Shown in pieces: positions 1 through 13,490 of a stretch of 64,000 nucleotides of DNA. How positions within the stretch are numbered: position 1 is the stretch's first letter; every line of letters begins with the position of its first letter. Below the pieces are notes generated by a model that was not told the DNA's origin, ran no database searches, and saw only the letters and a list, made by a program, of their open reading frames with translations. Where the stretch lies: contig CM017564.1 in NCBI GenBank assembly GCA_007844125.1, forward strand, positions 22,852,992-22,916,991, written 5' to 3'. The position numbers were made by a program, and so were the translations under genes. The stretch is from Sinonovacula constricta. Taxonomy: Eukaryota > Mollusca > Bivalvia > Cardiida > Solecurtidae.

Positions 1-30
1 CTCCCGTACCTGGAGCCGACGCTCTACCGA
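1..30 (-). repeat. Fragment of tRNA-derived SINE (family alpha)
   Basis: The first 30 bases match the tRNA-like head of the SINE at 14997-15284 (its bases 15237-15266) and then diverge, losing the 5' end of the head. The rest of the copy lies outside the window. Confidence 0.7.
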
Positions 31-1227
31 GAGACGTCTTTAAGTTACAGATGTGTTCTCCATTTCACTTAAAGCATGCTTCCTTCTGGCCGTAGATAGC
101 AAAAATCGCACATAAACTCGAATGAATCGCACTTGAAACCATTCAATTACTGTGGTATGTTTCTAATTATTAACGCGAGTATAATTCAACGTGTGCGCTA
201 AACGGCCAAATATGTGTTAAGCTGCTCTACACAATTTGTTCTAAATAAAATAAAATATATCATGTGTAGCAAACAAATACAGAAAGCGAAGAACACATTG
301 ATGTGAACTCGGAACACCTCGGTCATTTCTACGATATCTATTCACGGAGGTTGCGGAGATAGTCGAGTAGTTAAAAATGATAATCTAAACGGTGCGGTGC
401 CTTGAGGTGTTGATATTTCGGTTATACACACGCTTGATAAAAATCAGAATTTAATAAGATTGTAGATTAAAATGTAGCAAAATCATCAATTCCTTGACAT
501 TTTGTAAGTACCCAATACATATCTATAATTAACTTAAGTTATACTTAATACGGAGAAGTACTATGTGCAACTCTTAATAACATTTTGTTCTGTATTGTTC
601 TGCCTAGGAAATATCGTTTCACTCGGTAATGTCAAATTCATATAACACACTAGTTATATTGTGCCACGACAAAGCTAATCTTTTATATCAGAGTACAGAA
701 CTTGATCTTAAATTATTCATTCATTAGTGAAATTGGACATTGATTATTTTTATTACAGGAAAAGCAACAAAATTAAATGAAAAACTAGTTACACAAATGG
801 CAAGACCTGAATGTATGATGGTCTCACTTATGTTTTTAAGGAAAATTTAAGAAGAGATTAGCAACATGTTTCACTTTTCCGTAAAGATTTCTGTTTTTAT
901 TTACCATTTGATTGTTAATTGTGGACTAGGTTTGATTAGAATCTCAATTCGTGCATGATCTTTAAATTTCTGAGCAATGTGATCACTAGAATTCGTTTGT
1001 TTTGTATCTTAATGTAGAATTGAATTACTTCTTCATTCTCCTTTCAAGATATTCATTCACACGCTCATGAAGCGATGCTGTTAGAAATACTTGAGTGTTC
1101 ATTTCATGCCGAGTTAATATGGCTCTGCTTTTTATTGTGACATATCCGAAACGCTATTATTATAAAGGAAACAATTTTAACAGCTAGAACACGCAGAGAT
1201 AACTTTTCTTTATTTTGAAAAAACTAT
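31..1227. other. AT-rich non-coding DNA
   Basis: No open frame with protein-like composition, no RNA gene and no repeat related to the rest of the window was seen here. Confidence 0.5.
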
Positions 1228-1345
1228 TTATCTATCTATCTATCAATCTATCTTTACATTTTTCTGTCTCTCTCTGTCTGTTGTATGTCTGTCTATCTGT
1301 CTGTCTCTGTCTCTCTGTGCCTCTGTCCCTGTCTCTCTTTCTATA

Positions 1346-1393
<48 letters not shown>

Positions 1394-1551
1394 GTGTCTA
1401 TGTCTGTCTGTCTGTCTTGGCCTTTCTCTCTGTCTCTGTTTGTCTATGTCTAATTGTCTGCCTGTCTTTCTCTGTCTCTGTCTGTCCGTCTGTCTCTGTC
1501 TGTCTCTGTCTCTCCTTGTCTCTCTGACCCTGTTTCTCTCTGTCTCTCTCC
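1228..1551. repeat. TATC / TCTG / TC microsatellite cluster
   Basis: A short TATC run is followed by about 300 bases of interleaved TCTG, TC and TGTC repeats on the + strand, then a short CA-rich patch to about 1590. Long frames on both strands translate only to Ser/Leu/Cys-rich or Arg/Asp/Gln-rich low-complexity sequence, so they are not genes. Confidence 0.9.
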
Positions 1552-2292
1552 GTATACACAAAACACACACACACAACCACACAACAACGTCCACCAAACC
1601 TATATCTACTTATTTCTCCACGAACACAACCACATATTTGCCACCGCTAGCGCACGTCAAACAACAATATCGCTCTGCATTCAATCGTCATATCAGCGGA
1701 CAGTTTTGTAATTCTGGGTCATGTTGTAAGCGTATATGTACGATAGGAGGTCTGTCAATCATATCTCAGGTCGCCTACTACACATGTATAATTGCTGTTT
1801 AACCCTATGTGATCCCTCGGCACTTCAGCCGATCGATCGGCAGTTCCTAGCAGTCTCTGATTTCAGCTTCCAACCGTTGTTATCCGTGCCTGCATCTATG
1901 TTTTCAAAGTAAAGTAGTTTGTTATAAATTTTGCGCTTTGACGAGTGGTAAGTACGTTTAATATAGCAATGACTATGGTTTCTTTTCAATAACTTAGCCT
2001 GAGATATTTATCATGACATTTGAACGGCATTTGCACTTAAAATTGTGTTCAAATCCAGTTAGGTAAATATTGTAAATTAAAATTAGATGTATGAACACAA
2101 TCCTCATACGTAACATGTTTTTTATCAACAATATACGTGTCTATATGGATGAATGATAAATGTATGTATGTGTACTTTCGCAGAAGTTGATATCTTCGAT
2201 ATACAAATACGACAAACAGTATGCTTCTATATCGCTTATCAAATCACCAAATGAGGATAACAATACTTATAGGTTGTTTCACATTTTACTGT
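1552..2292. other. Non-coding DNA with an isolated splice-donor-like site
   Basis: A strong donor consensus (GTAAGT, from 1948) follows GACGAGTG. It could end a non-coding first exon, but no promoter or transcript evidence can be seen. The rest shows no gene. Confidence 0.25.
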
Positions 2293-2413
2293 ACAATACG
2301 GGAATATATTTGAACGAGTACACAGCTTGAAAAGTCATATTGGACGAGCCGAAAAGGCGATTCCAATATGACTTTTCAAGCTGTGTACGAGTCCAAATAT
2401 ATTCCCGCATTGT
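2293..2413. repeat. Long near-perfect inverted repeat (fold-back)
   Basis: Arms of about 52 bases (about 2293-2344 and 2361-2413) are reverse complements with only a few mismatches, around a spacer of about 16 bases. The spacer itself can form a small GCC/GGC hairpin. The arms contain the shared core ACAGCTTGAAAAGTCATATT. This resembles a fold-back MITE or paired transposon ends. No coding capacity and no clear target duplication were found. Confidence 0.85.
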
Positions 2414-5400
2414 TTTCATAGATGTATTGTGACCTTTAAGAATAATTGGTCGTTGATGACCGCAGATATTTGCCCAGGTAGAACCACGAGCAAGCTAAAG
2501 TCAGCAGAAGAACATAAGATGATTTTCCGACCGACTGGAACTTAAGTGCGACTCTTACTTTCAGCTTTGGGAAACATATTGGAATAACTAAACTGGATTA
2601 TGCAATAATTTATCTAAGAAATATACATGAAAATGGGTATAAACTATACCACTGTTTTATACTTTATTGGATTCAATTACTAATAACATATTTCCTACTT
2701 TTATTGACGTTCCGTGATCATTTCAAATCCACAAATTCAATGAAGTATTAATTGGCAAGAATGGAGATGGTATTTGAAAATCACATGGCGTCATAAAGCA
2801 CAATTTGCTAGCTGTAATGGTTTATCTAACTTGGTTTTCAGCTGTATTGTGTTATGACGAAAATAATGTTCGGCAAATTTGAATTTATTTCTCCTTTTAT
2901 TACAAGGAAAAATAAAGCATGAAAAGATGCAAAAACAAGTACTCCAAGGGAGAGTGAATACTTAGAGACAGAAAACCTTGGAATATTGTAGATGTTAATT
3001 GCCAACTTAATGAACTATGTATGGCAAACGATTTTTCTCGGCCACAAACACAAATTTACATTGCTTTTCTCGACTTGACTGAAAATATCATGTCTATTTA
3101 TGTTTTCAAAACCGAATGCCCTTGATCGATGTAAGAAGAAGACCAAGAATTTTTTGAAGGCACACTTTAGCTTTTTAACTCTGCCACTTATGCGGTTTTG
3201 TGTTCCATTTTGTTAGGTTTATCATCGGTATTAATGTAACTTTATCGAGCATTATCCACAGATTAGAGTCCCGGGTGTAGTATTGGGATTTCCAAATCCT
3301 CTTTGAGGTAATGTGGTTTTGCGGCAAGATATGGCTCTCTGGAGTTGCTTTTTACAGAGAATCATCCAGACTAACATATTTAAGACGATTTTCACGCATA
3401 TTCTCTGAAAATCGGAGCATATCAACAGAGCATAAGAATCAGTGTCAGGCTGGAGTAATAAGCAATTTTGACAACCTGCTGAAGCAGTCGCCCAATTAGA
3501 GAATGTTTCAATCTATACGAACTCTCTTCTAAGTGGAGATGCAAAAATAACTAATGTGATAGATTTGTTTTGATGTTTGCGGGTTTCAAATAATATTAGA
3601 TGTGACTGTCGTCAGTGTTTTGTATTCTTAAATACTTCTCTACGTAAATGTTAATATTTTATGCACATTTGTAATTATATAAAATCCATAATGTAGATAT
3701 GCTTGCTTCATTTTTAATGTTGTTGCCGGTGCTATTAACATGTTGTTACTTTGTCTGTATAGTGAGTGTTCTAACCTACTCTCGTATTGCGTAGATTTTG
3801 TGTGTGTGACTTTAAGGCATGTGTAGGAAATAAACCTACATGTACTCTGTTGAGAGAAAGACTGATAGTCGCCCGGATACACATGGACAGATATTTCAGA
3901 TAACGATATTCTACACAATAATCAAACCAAAGCCAACATTATTCCCAGCAACTGTAAATTATTATCAATAATTATTTTTATTGATTACATTATCAATCTA
4001 TTAAATCTATGACCTCCGTAACTGCTGATTAATTATTACATTCGTGTCTAAAAACGCATTAAGACACTACCTACTCAATAATCATATAGTTGCAGACCCT
4101 CCTACAAAAGGTTTCTGTTTTGTTGTTTGAATCAGAAAAAAAAAACAAATATTTTTATTTAGATAATCTATGCACTAATTTGAGGTCTTTCTTGTTACTT
4201 ACACCCGTGTAGCTGACTGTCCTGTTTTTCTAAAAATAGCGAACTCAACCTGCGACTATTATCAGCATTGCGTATTTATAATAACCTCGGCCACAACGAT
4301 ATTCAAATTGTTTCAAATACAAACTGTCCAACAAAAAGATCCATTCGCATTTTTTGCACAGATCTTGGAAATACACTGTGTCTCTCGCATATCGTTTTTT
4401 TTTCCATGTCATACTCAATTAGAACAACAAAACACAACGATGTGTGTTTTTTACAATGTGCATGAAACGTTCGGATACAGCTGCCTCACACCGTTTTGTA
4501 GACATTAAATCAAATTGGCTGTTATGAAACATAAAATAAGTTGCATTGTATATAGAAAATACTAAGTTAGTGTTTAATAAAGAAAATGTTATCTCACAAG
4601 GCTGACAAAAATCTAAATCGCGAGGCTTGCTGGGCAAATTAGATTCGTCGTTTCGAGTGTAACAGCATTTTCTTATTTCAACTACAACCTAGTGATATAT
4701 TTATACCCTTTCATCGGTTTTATAAACAAGTTTGTCGTTTTATCCTTAGATCTATTGATCTTATATAACCGCATGGAGTTGCACTGATTGGACACAAGTG
4801 TGATATGAATCTTTCGTTAGTTTTGATCAATCGGCCAATTATTGTAAAACAAAGTTACTAGGAAATTTAATGTGTTTTGAAATAAGTGACTTTCGTCATA
4901 TAGACATTTTTTAATCATAATATAGGTGTAAAAACTGCTTACGCAAGGACAGAATAATACAATATATTTTTTTCTAATTAAAAAAAATTAAAAACCGGAA
5001 CACTAGTGTTTCAGACATCATTGTCAGTATATCTATAAGGTGAATGGCTTGATACTGATCACTGGCACATCATGAGTTGCATGCGGATTTATGTTCCAAA
5101 ATGTCCACTATAGTATTTATAGGACGTGGTGTTTATTACAAACAACACTGTTTCAACTGACGGCAAAGATGATGGATGGACGAAAGAAATCTCAGGTGTA
5201 ACCTTAGGACTTATAATCATAGAGTGTGGCCAAATAAACCACGCTTGGATTTTATATATGTTACTTATTAGAAAGTTACGAGTAGGTGTTAGAATTTTGT
5301 AAATTATTATGGTATTACGTACGTGGAATTAATCTCTTGTAACAATGTTTGTCCTTTACCAAACCGTTTTATATGGAACTCGTCAACATATGTCTCAAAG

Positions 5401-6292
5401 CTAGATACTCTCTTTTGATGCAGCTGTTACAATCATCGTGTCAAATTTTGAGCGATTTAATTATCTGTCTAATATGACAGCCGCGAGATGAACCGTTTCT
5501 TTAACAGTGTTGGTAATTTGTCCTGGTTAATAAAGTTATGCGGGAAAAAAGTGAATGGCCCGATGTGATGCATTTTTTGTTTGTTGCGAAAGTCCTAATC
5601 GCAGCAAACAGACCTTCATTTACGTGAAAGGGCCCTATTAATTAAAAAATATAGAAAAAAGTATTTAACATCACTTCTGGTAATTTTGCTCTTTGCACAT
5701 AAGTTTATTGGTACATATAAAAACTTGTGATTTCCATTTTGTATTTAAAGAATAATTATTTAATAAGTTAGGAAAACATTTAGGCATAAGTTTTATTACA
5801 TATTACATTTTACGACCTTATGCTAGTTAATTATTGAACATTAATCAATTATTAAATGATTAAATGAAACTGTATATGTTGTGTTGGAAACCCATGTTGG
5901 GTTTTAAATGAGGTGATACAATCGAAAAAGAGAATACTACAGTGAAGCCCTGTGTTGTTAGTTTTAGCAATATAATGATGCATTTGCGATCTTTGCACAC
6001 ATATTCTAGCTTGGTTCCGCACTTGAAACGAAGTACTGGGTAATATCACTATGGACGGTGATGGTCCGTCAGACGATCTCTAGTTGTGGAAAGTGTCAGC
6101 AGCCATAATCACACTTGCCCTTGACAACCTGTCCATCACCCATTCCACATGGATCCCTATTTTCCAGGAGGCTCATCAATTATTTGAGTCAGTGTGTCAT
6201 TCTGTTTTAATTTCAAATCCCCGTTTAACCTACATTGTAAAGTTCTTGCAATGGATATGTTTATCAGTCACAGAAAGCGATGCGTAGAAATG
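2414..6292. other. AT-rich non-coding DNA
   Basis: Only short chance frames occur, none with a recognisable domain. No duplicated landmark of the later units was recognised here. Confidence 0.5.
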
Positions 6293-6356
6293 TGTATATA
6301 CGTTATCGAAAGTACGGTATACGTTATCGAAAGTGTGTATACGTTATCGAAAGTAT
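6293..6356. repeat. Three-copy 20-base tandem repeat
   Basis: The phrase TATACGTTATCGAAAGT occurs three times in succession with small spacer changes. Confidence 0.8.
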
Positions 6357-9183
6357 GTGTATGTAATAATTAGCTCAAGTATAATAACACAAATAGAAAG
6401 TGATATAAAATACATGCAAATCCATTAAAACAGTCTTCACTTATATGGTTTAAAATTGAAAACATGTACATGTAATATAGTAATATGTTATAATATTTAT
6501 ATAGATATTTATGAAGTCGCTGTACATTGTAAGACGAACTATCTTTTGTTGGCCGGTAGGTCTTATGAACACGTTGTCAAAATTCAAAACAATATGTATG
6601 TGTATGTGTACAATTATGCATGGTTTCATATATGTGATCGATATACATGAGGGTTATTATATTAAGAAATGTACATGTACAAAATAGATGTACAAAAATA
6701 CATGTTTTAATAATAAATGTATGGATACTTACAACCGAAATGACAATTTTGCAGTTAAATTTTTGGAGAAACATGATAACATGTAAAATCTGGCCGCGGT
6801 TAAACCAGGCAAGCTTTTCATTATTTACCAAATGTGGTTGATGTGATGCATATACGTTTTTTTTCTTTTCCAAATTAAACATATTATAGAACATTCAATT
6901 AAAGGTCCTTAAAAGGTGAAGCATTTGTAATCGAACAAAAAAACGGCATTGCCATCTCCGGATATGGGTACAAAAATTGAATCCAATCAATTTTACACAG
7001 AGAACCAATACGTTCTCTAAGGCTGTGTATTACAAGCTTGTCTTTGTCCATACTTAGATCCTTATTTGTCCTATTTACTGGAGGATTAATTGCAATTTGT
7101 TTGGACACATTTCCCGGTCAGACATTCGTTTTATGCGATAAATCAGCATGGAGAAGTCCTGGAAGACTTGAGCGATTCCTCATATGTTTCCCAAAAGTGT
7201 CATGATACACCAGAAAGAACCGAAGAAGGTAGAAATATCTATTAGCGAATGTTGCGTCCTGCTCAGTCTTATATGTACATTATTCGAAAGAGGGATACTT
7301 TAATAATTACGTCATATGAGTCATGCGTTTGTGTGTCGACGCCTGTTTACATGCATGCATATGTTGTTTATATTCGTGTTAGAGTACATGAGTGTTACGT
7401 ATGAACGTTCGTTAAGTTAATCATTATTTGTACGTGTTTTGTTTATATATATTATAACTAGATGTTGTTAGAAGGCTGTTAATACTTAAAACATGTACTT
7501 TGAAAGGTCTATTTAATACCTTTTAAAGAAATGAGCATACGTCGACAGTGTTGACTCCAAAAACCCGTATGTTAAATATACCTATATAATTTATTACTAT
7601 TCTGAAGCATCTGACAGTCAAATTAACAAAATAAACATATTATTTCCTGATAAGTAAAGAAAATTGCGCTTTAGTTAATAATATATTTTGGATTGGCAGG
7701 GTGTTCAGTGGTAATTAAATATAATTCACAAAGTAAAGTATCATATAAAAGCCATAATCAACGGGACAAAAAGATAAACGTGGTTAAATATATATACTAA
7801 TGAAAGAGAACAGAAAACTGAGCATCAACTCTTGCCACGCTGATCCGAAATCCAGATAAACTTTAAGTTCAGACCTAGTTCTGATTTTAACGCTATCTAG
7901 TTGTGTACATATTTTATGTTTCTCTTCTAAACTTAGCAATTGTTCATGTAATCAGTATACGTCATAATATATCAAGAACCCTTGGCACTAGGAATAAGAT
8001 GGCAAAGGTTAATATTGAGCGATTCTCCGAAGCCGAATATACTAAATAGGGTGATAGAAATATAACGGCAAGATGTCCTATCGAATATATCTGCGGGCGT
8101 ACCAACTCACAATTCTCACAAGCCGTTAATGAGGGTGGAATACTTGCATAAGGTACTTAACAACCATGGCGATGAGTTGATATATGCGGGCAGTCTGTTG
8201 AACTGAGACGTTAATAAGAAGAGAAATGCTATAGGTGATACAATTTAATGAATAAAGAAATATAAATGCGTTTTTTCGCAAAATCCATCGTTTACAAGAA
8301 AGCATTATTTGAAGATTCAAAAATCCTTTGAATATGGTATTAACTGCGGCAATAAAATGCATACAGAAGGATGCACATAGTAAAGCGCGGTTAGGCATGT
8401 GTCACAAGTGAATAGTATTGTAGTTAGATCAGTGTAAAGGTAGAGGTAAAATAATTGTATTTTTTCGATTTCAAGGTAACATATTTTAACCAGTCAAAAT
8501 AAATTTTAAGTATTTTATTTATATAAATAAACGAAGACTTGAACAATAATGATTGTTTTCTTATTAATGTAGCAAACATTTGTCTCATTTAAGCTAGAGT
8601 TTATCAAGGCATACAGTGTCGACAAGATACAAGATATAAAATAGAAGAAGGTCTCGACCATTGTACCTTGCATCCACTGGCGTATCATACAATACAATGC
8701 ACCAGACAGATTACTGAGTTACGTGCACCGTGCGTGCAAAATATATCTTATTTCTAATGTCTAGACATTTCTATTTTTCATATTTTGACCTAAGTTGTCA
8801 TATTTTTGTCGACAAACAATTCGATTTAATTGAATTGTATTCCTGTTATTACGAAAATGGCATATAATGTTTTGTGAATTTCTAAAGACCTAGTACTTGC
8901 AAATAATTTCACTACATCCTATCACATATGGTGTTATTAATACGCACTTATTATGCTTTTATTGTTTTGTTTCAAATTAATATGCTCTCTTGACACTCTA
9001 TGTCTGAGAGAAAAACATAAAACGGCATTGATAGTTAGCGCTACGTAAGCCTGACTACTGTCTTCAGTAGGCCTATTAGCCGTCAAAGGCTGCTATTTAT
9101 TTTTATAGTATATGTAAAACGTTATCTTAAAACAAACTTGTATGTTTAAAACTTTGTCCTATGATTGATCAAATAATTAAACT
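6357..9183. other. AT-rich non-coding DNA
   Basis: Frames of 60-105 residues are rich in Ile, Tyr, Asn and Phe, as expected from AT-rich DNA. No domain, RNA gene or mobile-element end was recognised. Confidence 0.5.
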
Positions 9184-9257
9184 AACAACAACAACAACAT
9201 CACCACCACCAACAACAACAACAGCAGCAATAATAATAAGAATAATAATAACAATTT

Positions 9258-9313
<56 letters not shown>

Positions 9314-9341
9314 ATAATAATAATAATTATAATAATAATAT
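9184..9341. repeat. Trinucleotide microsatellite (ACA / ACC / ACT / TAA)
   Basis: Runs of ACA and ACC pass into TAA, then a long ACT run, then TAA again. A 69-codon frame across it is poly-Thr/Leu/Ile and is an artefact. Confidence 0.9.
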
Positions 9342-10579
9342 TAATCATACATTTATGCCTTTTTTCTTAGTCAATATTTTAATATATTGTTAAAGAACTC
9401 TAATACGATAATTCATGAACGTCAGCATAAATCACTTCATAAAAACAGTAGTAACCAGCAGTAAGAACAGAACATTTTAAACGATTTCATTTAGACACTA
9501 GCTGTTACAGACTCTGACTTCATGATATTATATGTTTCACTTTCCTTTAGCGAGAATACCTGACTTGTGCATACTTACAGTAATGATTTATTTATTTACT
9601 TTATTCAACAATTATACAATCTCTTTCGATATGTACCTAGTTCTGTTGAATGAAGATCAGTGTAGCTTGGTAAATATTGCAAAATCTTAACAAATTGTGT
9701 CATTTAACTGACTAAACAGGTAAAATAATCGGTCGATTATATCAAGCATAATAATCAGTTAGCATAAACAATAATTTTATTTTAATTTAAACATCACAGG
9801 TAGAGCAATTTCGCTTTAATAGATGTTTTCCACTCAAGAAATAATTTACATTATTACAGGCGCGTGTCCGGGCCGTTTGTGAAGTTACGCACAATTACCA
9901 GGGCAATAACCTTTGTAGTAATACTTTTGAATACATTCGGTTCTTTTCTAATGAATGACAGGTAAAATGCGGACATTCGAGGAACTTAACGCAAAAAATG
10001 AACGACTAAAATCCTGACGTGCATAAGTTTAATCATTTTAAACCTTTTCGACTTGATTGGTGTGGTACCGTAATAAGATTTTATAACAAAGAAACTACGG
10101 AAATAAAATATGTCATTTCTAACCCGGGTTAGGCATCGACTATTTTAGTGTTTTTGGTACTTTTATATTTTTTCGATGTTTCGAATGGAGGTTACGCACG
10201 TGCGTAAAGTGCGTAATGGCAGAAACGCGCCAGCATTATTAATACAATGCAGAGCTTGTTCCATTTACTGTCTAATTGTTTTACATTAACAATGCCTTAG
10301 TAAATATTTTTCTACTTAACAACTAAACACTAATGCAACGTGCATGCGTATATAAATACGCAATACAAAATACATCAATCAATATTTATCTGTCTCTAAT
10401 GAATGCAATTTAAGAGTGTTCTAAGAGTGTTTAATCAAAATATGTGCATCCACATAAGTATGTTGTCCAGCAAAAATAAACAGACGGCTTTCTCCTTTAT
10501 ATGGTGAGATAAATCTTACTGCCTCTGGAACAGCTATAAAACAAATACATTAATACGAATATTAATTAACAATCCTATT
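9342..10579. other. Non-coding DNA upstream of the first duplicated unit
   Basis: No gene seen. Around 10190-10230 there is a short GC-richer patch with repeated GCGTAA words. Confidence 0.4.
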
Positions 10580-11870
10580 TGTAAGCTGGCTTCACTTCAA
10601 TGAACTGTCGGACTCTTGTAGGGAGTGAAACATATCCAATCACTGGTTGCCGAGAGATAACGTCCATTATTTGGGTCTATTGCTCTCATCGCCACTTTAC
10701 CTCAGTGTAATATCCGACAATAGGCAATAAGTGTCAAATCAATGTCGTCACAGAAAGACGATTGTCCTAAGATATGACTGTCTGTAAACTTTACTTCTTG
10801 CGAATCGCTCAACGGCTACAGAAAGAACGTATGACTTAAATGGACGAAGGCCAATAGAAGTGTAATTATCGGACAGACCACGTACTTACCGTTTCTTCTC
10901 CTTGACTAAATCTACCGCTTCAAGATATTTCATGGGCGATGGCTGGCTGCTTGTAATAAGATGGCTGCACATGGCGGTGATTGCTTGTAATTGCACTTAA
11001 AATAATTACATTGCTATATGGACAATCAATATGGAATTGACAATGTAATCTGCAGAAAACTGCTGCAGATGCATAAAAGCGTTACTAATAGTCTTGATAG
11101 AGTCCATCAATTTAACAGCCTCGCTCATATTAAAAAAAAGATTTAGTCGTTGACTGGTAACTTCTAAAACTGTCACCTATAGAACTTTATAGTTGGTGAA
11201 ACCTTGATGTGAGATTTTTTCAGCTCATTCGTAGTTCAATGTTTTTTTTTTAATATCTAATAAACACCGTAGTTTATCTACCTAACGTCCCCGGAGGGGT
11301 GTAAATTTTTTCAAACAATTTTAAAGAGACAGAACAAATTACGAATTCATTTCCAGACAGTACCATTGTGCATAATGCATAAAACATCACTTGGTTTTTC
11401 AATTTAATTCCTGTTAATACCATAAATGCACTCCATTTCCGTCTTTAGCTACGTAACAATTTGCTTTTGAAGAGTGAAGGTCAGGTCAAGTTGACCTGTA
11501 ATTGAGGAAGAGTTAAATGTCATTTATGTAGACACTTTTAGGAATATTTACGTAAAAATGTCTGTACATTGGACTAATTAATTTGTTTATTAAATTGTAT
11601 AGATGTGTTTAGTGAAAATTTAGTGTTATTAAAAAAAAGAAATGTATAATCCTTTGCTGTTTCGTTTCTCTCTTGCGATTTTCTATCTCCACCTAACTTT
11701 AAAAAAATGTATTGTCAAATCTACCTACAGTTGAAGGACCTTTAGCTCGGCAAATATTTATATACTAAGCTAGTACAATAACAAGTTATTTTAAACAGAA
11801 ACAATAATATAATATAACAATATATTAAACATATATATTTTGAGTTGTTGAGGCTTTAACATATGTGTAC

Positions 11871-11886
11871 GTGTGTGTGTGTGTTT

Positions 11887-11943
<57 letters not shown>

Positions 11944-11957
11944 GCGTATGTGTGAGC
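11871..11957. repeat. GT dinucleotide microsatellite
   Basis: A GT run with a few TTTG and CGCG interruptions. The flanks (11061-11870 and 11958-12306) show no gene. Confidence 0.9.
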
Positions 11958-12306
11958 GTTTGTTATAAAAAAAAAAACATTTTAAAAAATCCGATAAATT
12001 TTGCCATTACTTGCTGCAACTAAAGGCAATTGGAAAGCGGTGAATTTGAGTAAGTCTCATCTAAAACTTTCTAAAGTTACCTCGTTATGTAGAATAGATG
12101 TATATATGCATTTATAACTTATCAATCAATCAATCAATCAAATGTAATCGATCATGTTATAACAATTGCTTTGTTATGTTTACTGCAAATGGTATTTGTT
12201 ATAGGTTAAATGCTTACCAATCTAGAACAAAATATGTCAGACCACTGTGACAGTGTTATCAGCAAATGGTGAATCAATCAAATTATTCATTGCTTGACTG
12301 CTACTA

Positions 12307-12618
12307 TTGTTTGTCTATTGAGTTAATCGTCCCACAGTTTTTCAGTTATCTTGAGACGATGTCCATTTGAAGCAGATATTGTGCTGCCTTCACTGTGTAT
12401 AGCATGCTGTGAACCCATGGCTTGATACCACATCCAATCACATTATCCTGACACCGGGCCAAGCAGTCGTGGAACTACTCTTATATTTGCTGGAGCGTTG
12501 ACAAGGTAACTATAACATTACCATTTTAACGACTTTGGTATGTCGCGACCCGGGATAGAACCAGTGGCCCTCGTGTATCTGGAGCCGACGCTCTACCGAA
12601 TTGCGCTACAAGGTGCGG
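12307..12618 (-). mobile_element. tRNA-derived SINE, family alpha, copy 1
   Basis: Read on the minus strand, a tRNA-like head (near 12618) with promoter-box-like sequence leads into a body of about 240 bases and a CAAA-type tail at 12307-12315. The whole length parallels the copies at 14997-15284 and 54930-55209, with scattered substitutions. Flanking target duplications are not clear. Confidence 0.8.
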
Positions 12619-13429
12619 TACTTTTATTGTACTACCGCTGCTACTTATGAAAAAACGCGGCATTATACGATATTATAAGAATCTCATTATGTGTATATGG
12701 TGTTGGTTAGGTTGAAGAGGTCTTTGTTTCAGTGAGTATACATATATCATGCTATTTGCAATGTCTTCAAAGTAGATTTGCTCTATTATTTATCCGGTCA
12801 GACCTTTATTCAGCATTTGTAAGTAGGTCAAAAGTGAGATTAGACAACTACGCCGAAAAGTACTTTCTTGTTTTTGGTTTCTCTATTGTGATTCAGATTA
12901 GCTTTGTGAAACTGGTATCACAAATTGTTTTCTTTCTATGCATAAAATATAAATTCTTCATAATGTCAATTGAATGCACTAACCTTTGTAGAAATCCCTC
13001 AGGCAAAAAGACAATAGTAATCGGCAATAAAAGCTCTACATGAGCAATTTATCTTAATGAAAGTCGACATGCAAGTTAGGTTCCACAGATGAACAGATCG
13101 GTGCTCTGTAAATATGTGTTGAGCTATGTTGTGTATACATATGTGAACGAACACATTCGAAATTGTCAATTGAGTGTACGTCACCTTAAACATGTTTGTT
13201 CAGTTTGCAACAAGACTAATGCTTGCAATTACTTATTGGAGAGGCCATGCATACTGTACATGGACATGAATACTTTCGAGTAATATATGATGCAGTGAAG
13301 TTTTGTTCTAATATATTGAACTACGATATCTTAATACGACCCTTATCCTCAATAATATGAAACGACACTGCAGGTACTTTTAAAATGACAAAAACACTAG
13401 ACGTTATATTGCAAATAAATAGACAAAAC
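12619..13429. other. Non-coding DNA between repeats
   Basis: Frames of 64 and 103 codons overlap on opposite strands here. They show no domain and have AT-driven composition, so no gene is called. Confidence 0.4.
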
Positions 13430-13490
13430 TCAGCGCCTTGGAACGGTCACTCGATTAGAGATCCTTTAATCGGTTTCAGAGAGCTCTAAC
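13430..13490. repeat. Dispersed repeat (CCTTGG-AACGGTCA type), copy 1
   Basis: This segment shares the words CGCCTTGGAACGGTCA, CGGTTT and GAGCTCTAAC with 16750-16838 and 51915-52005. The family is unknown; it may be part of a longer transposon. Confidence 0.5.

Noticed and set aside
1215..1802. 195-codon open frame on the + strand
   Set aside because: It is translated TCTG/TC microsatellite (Ser/Leu/Cys repeats), with long frames on the other strand as well.
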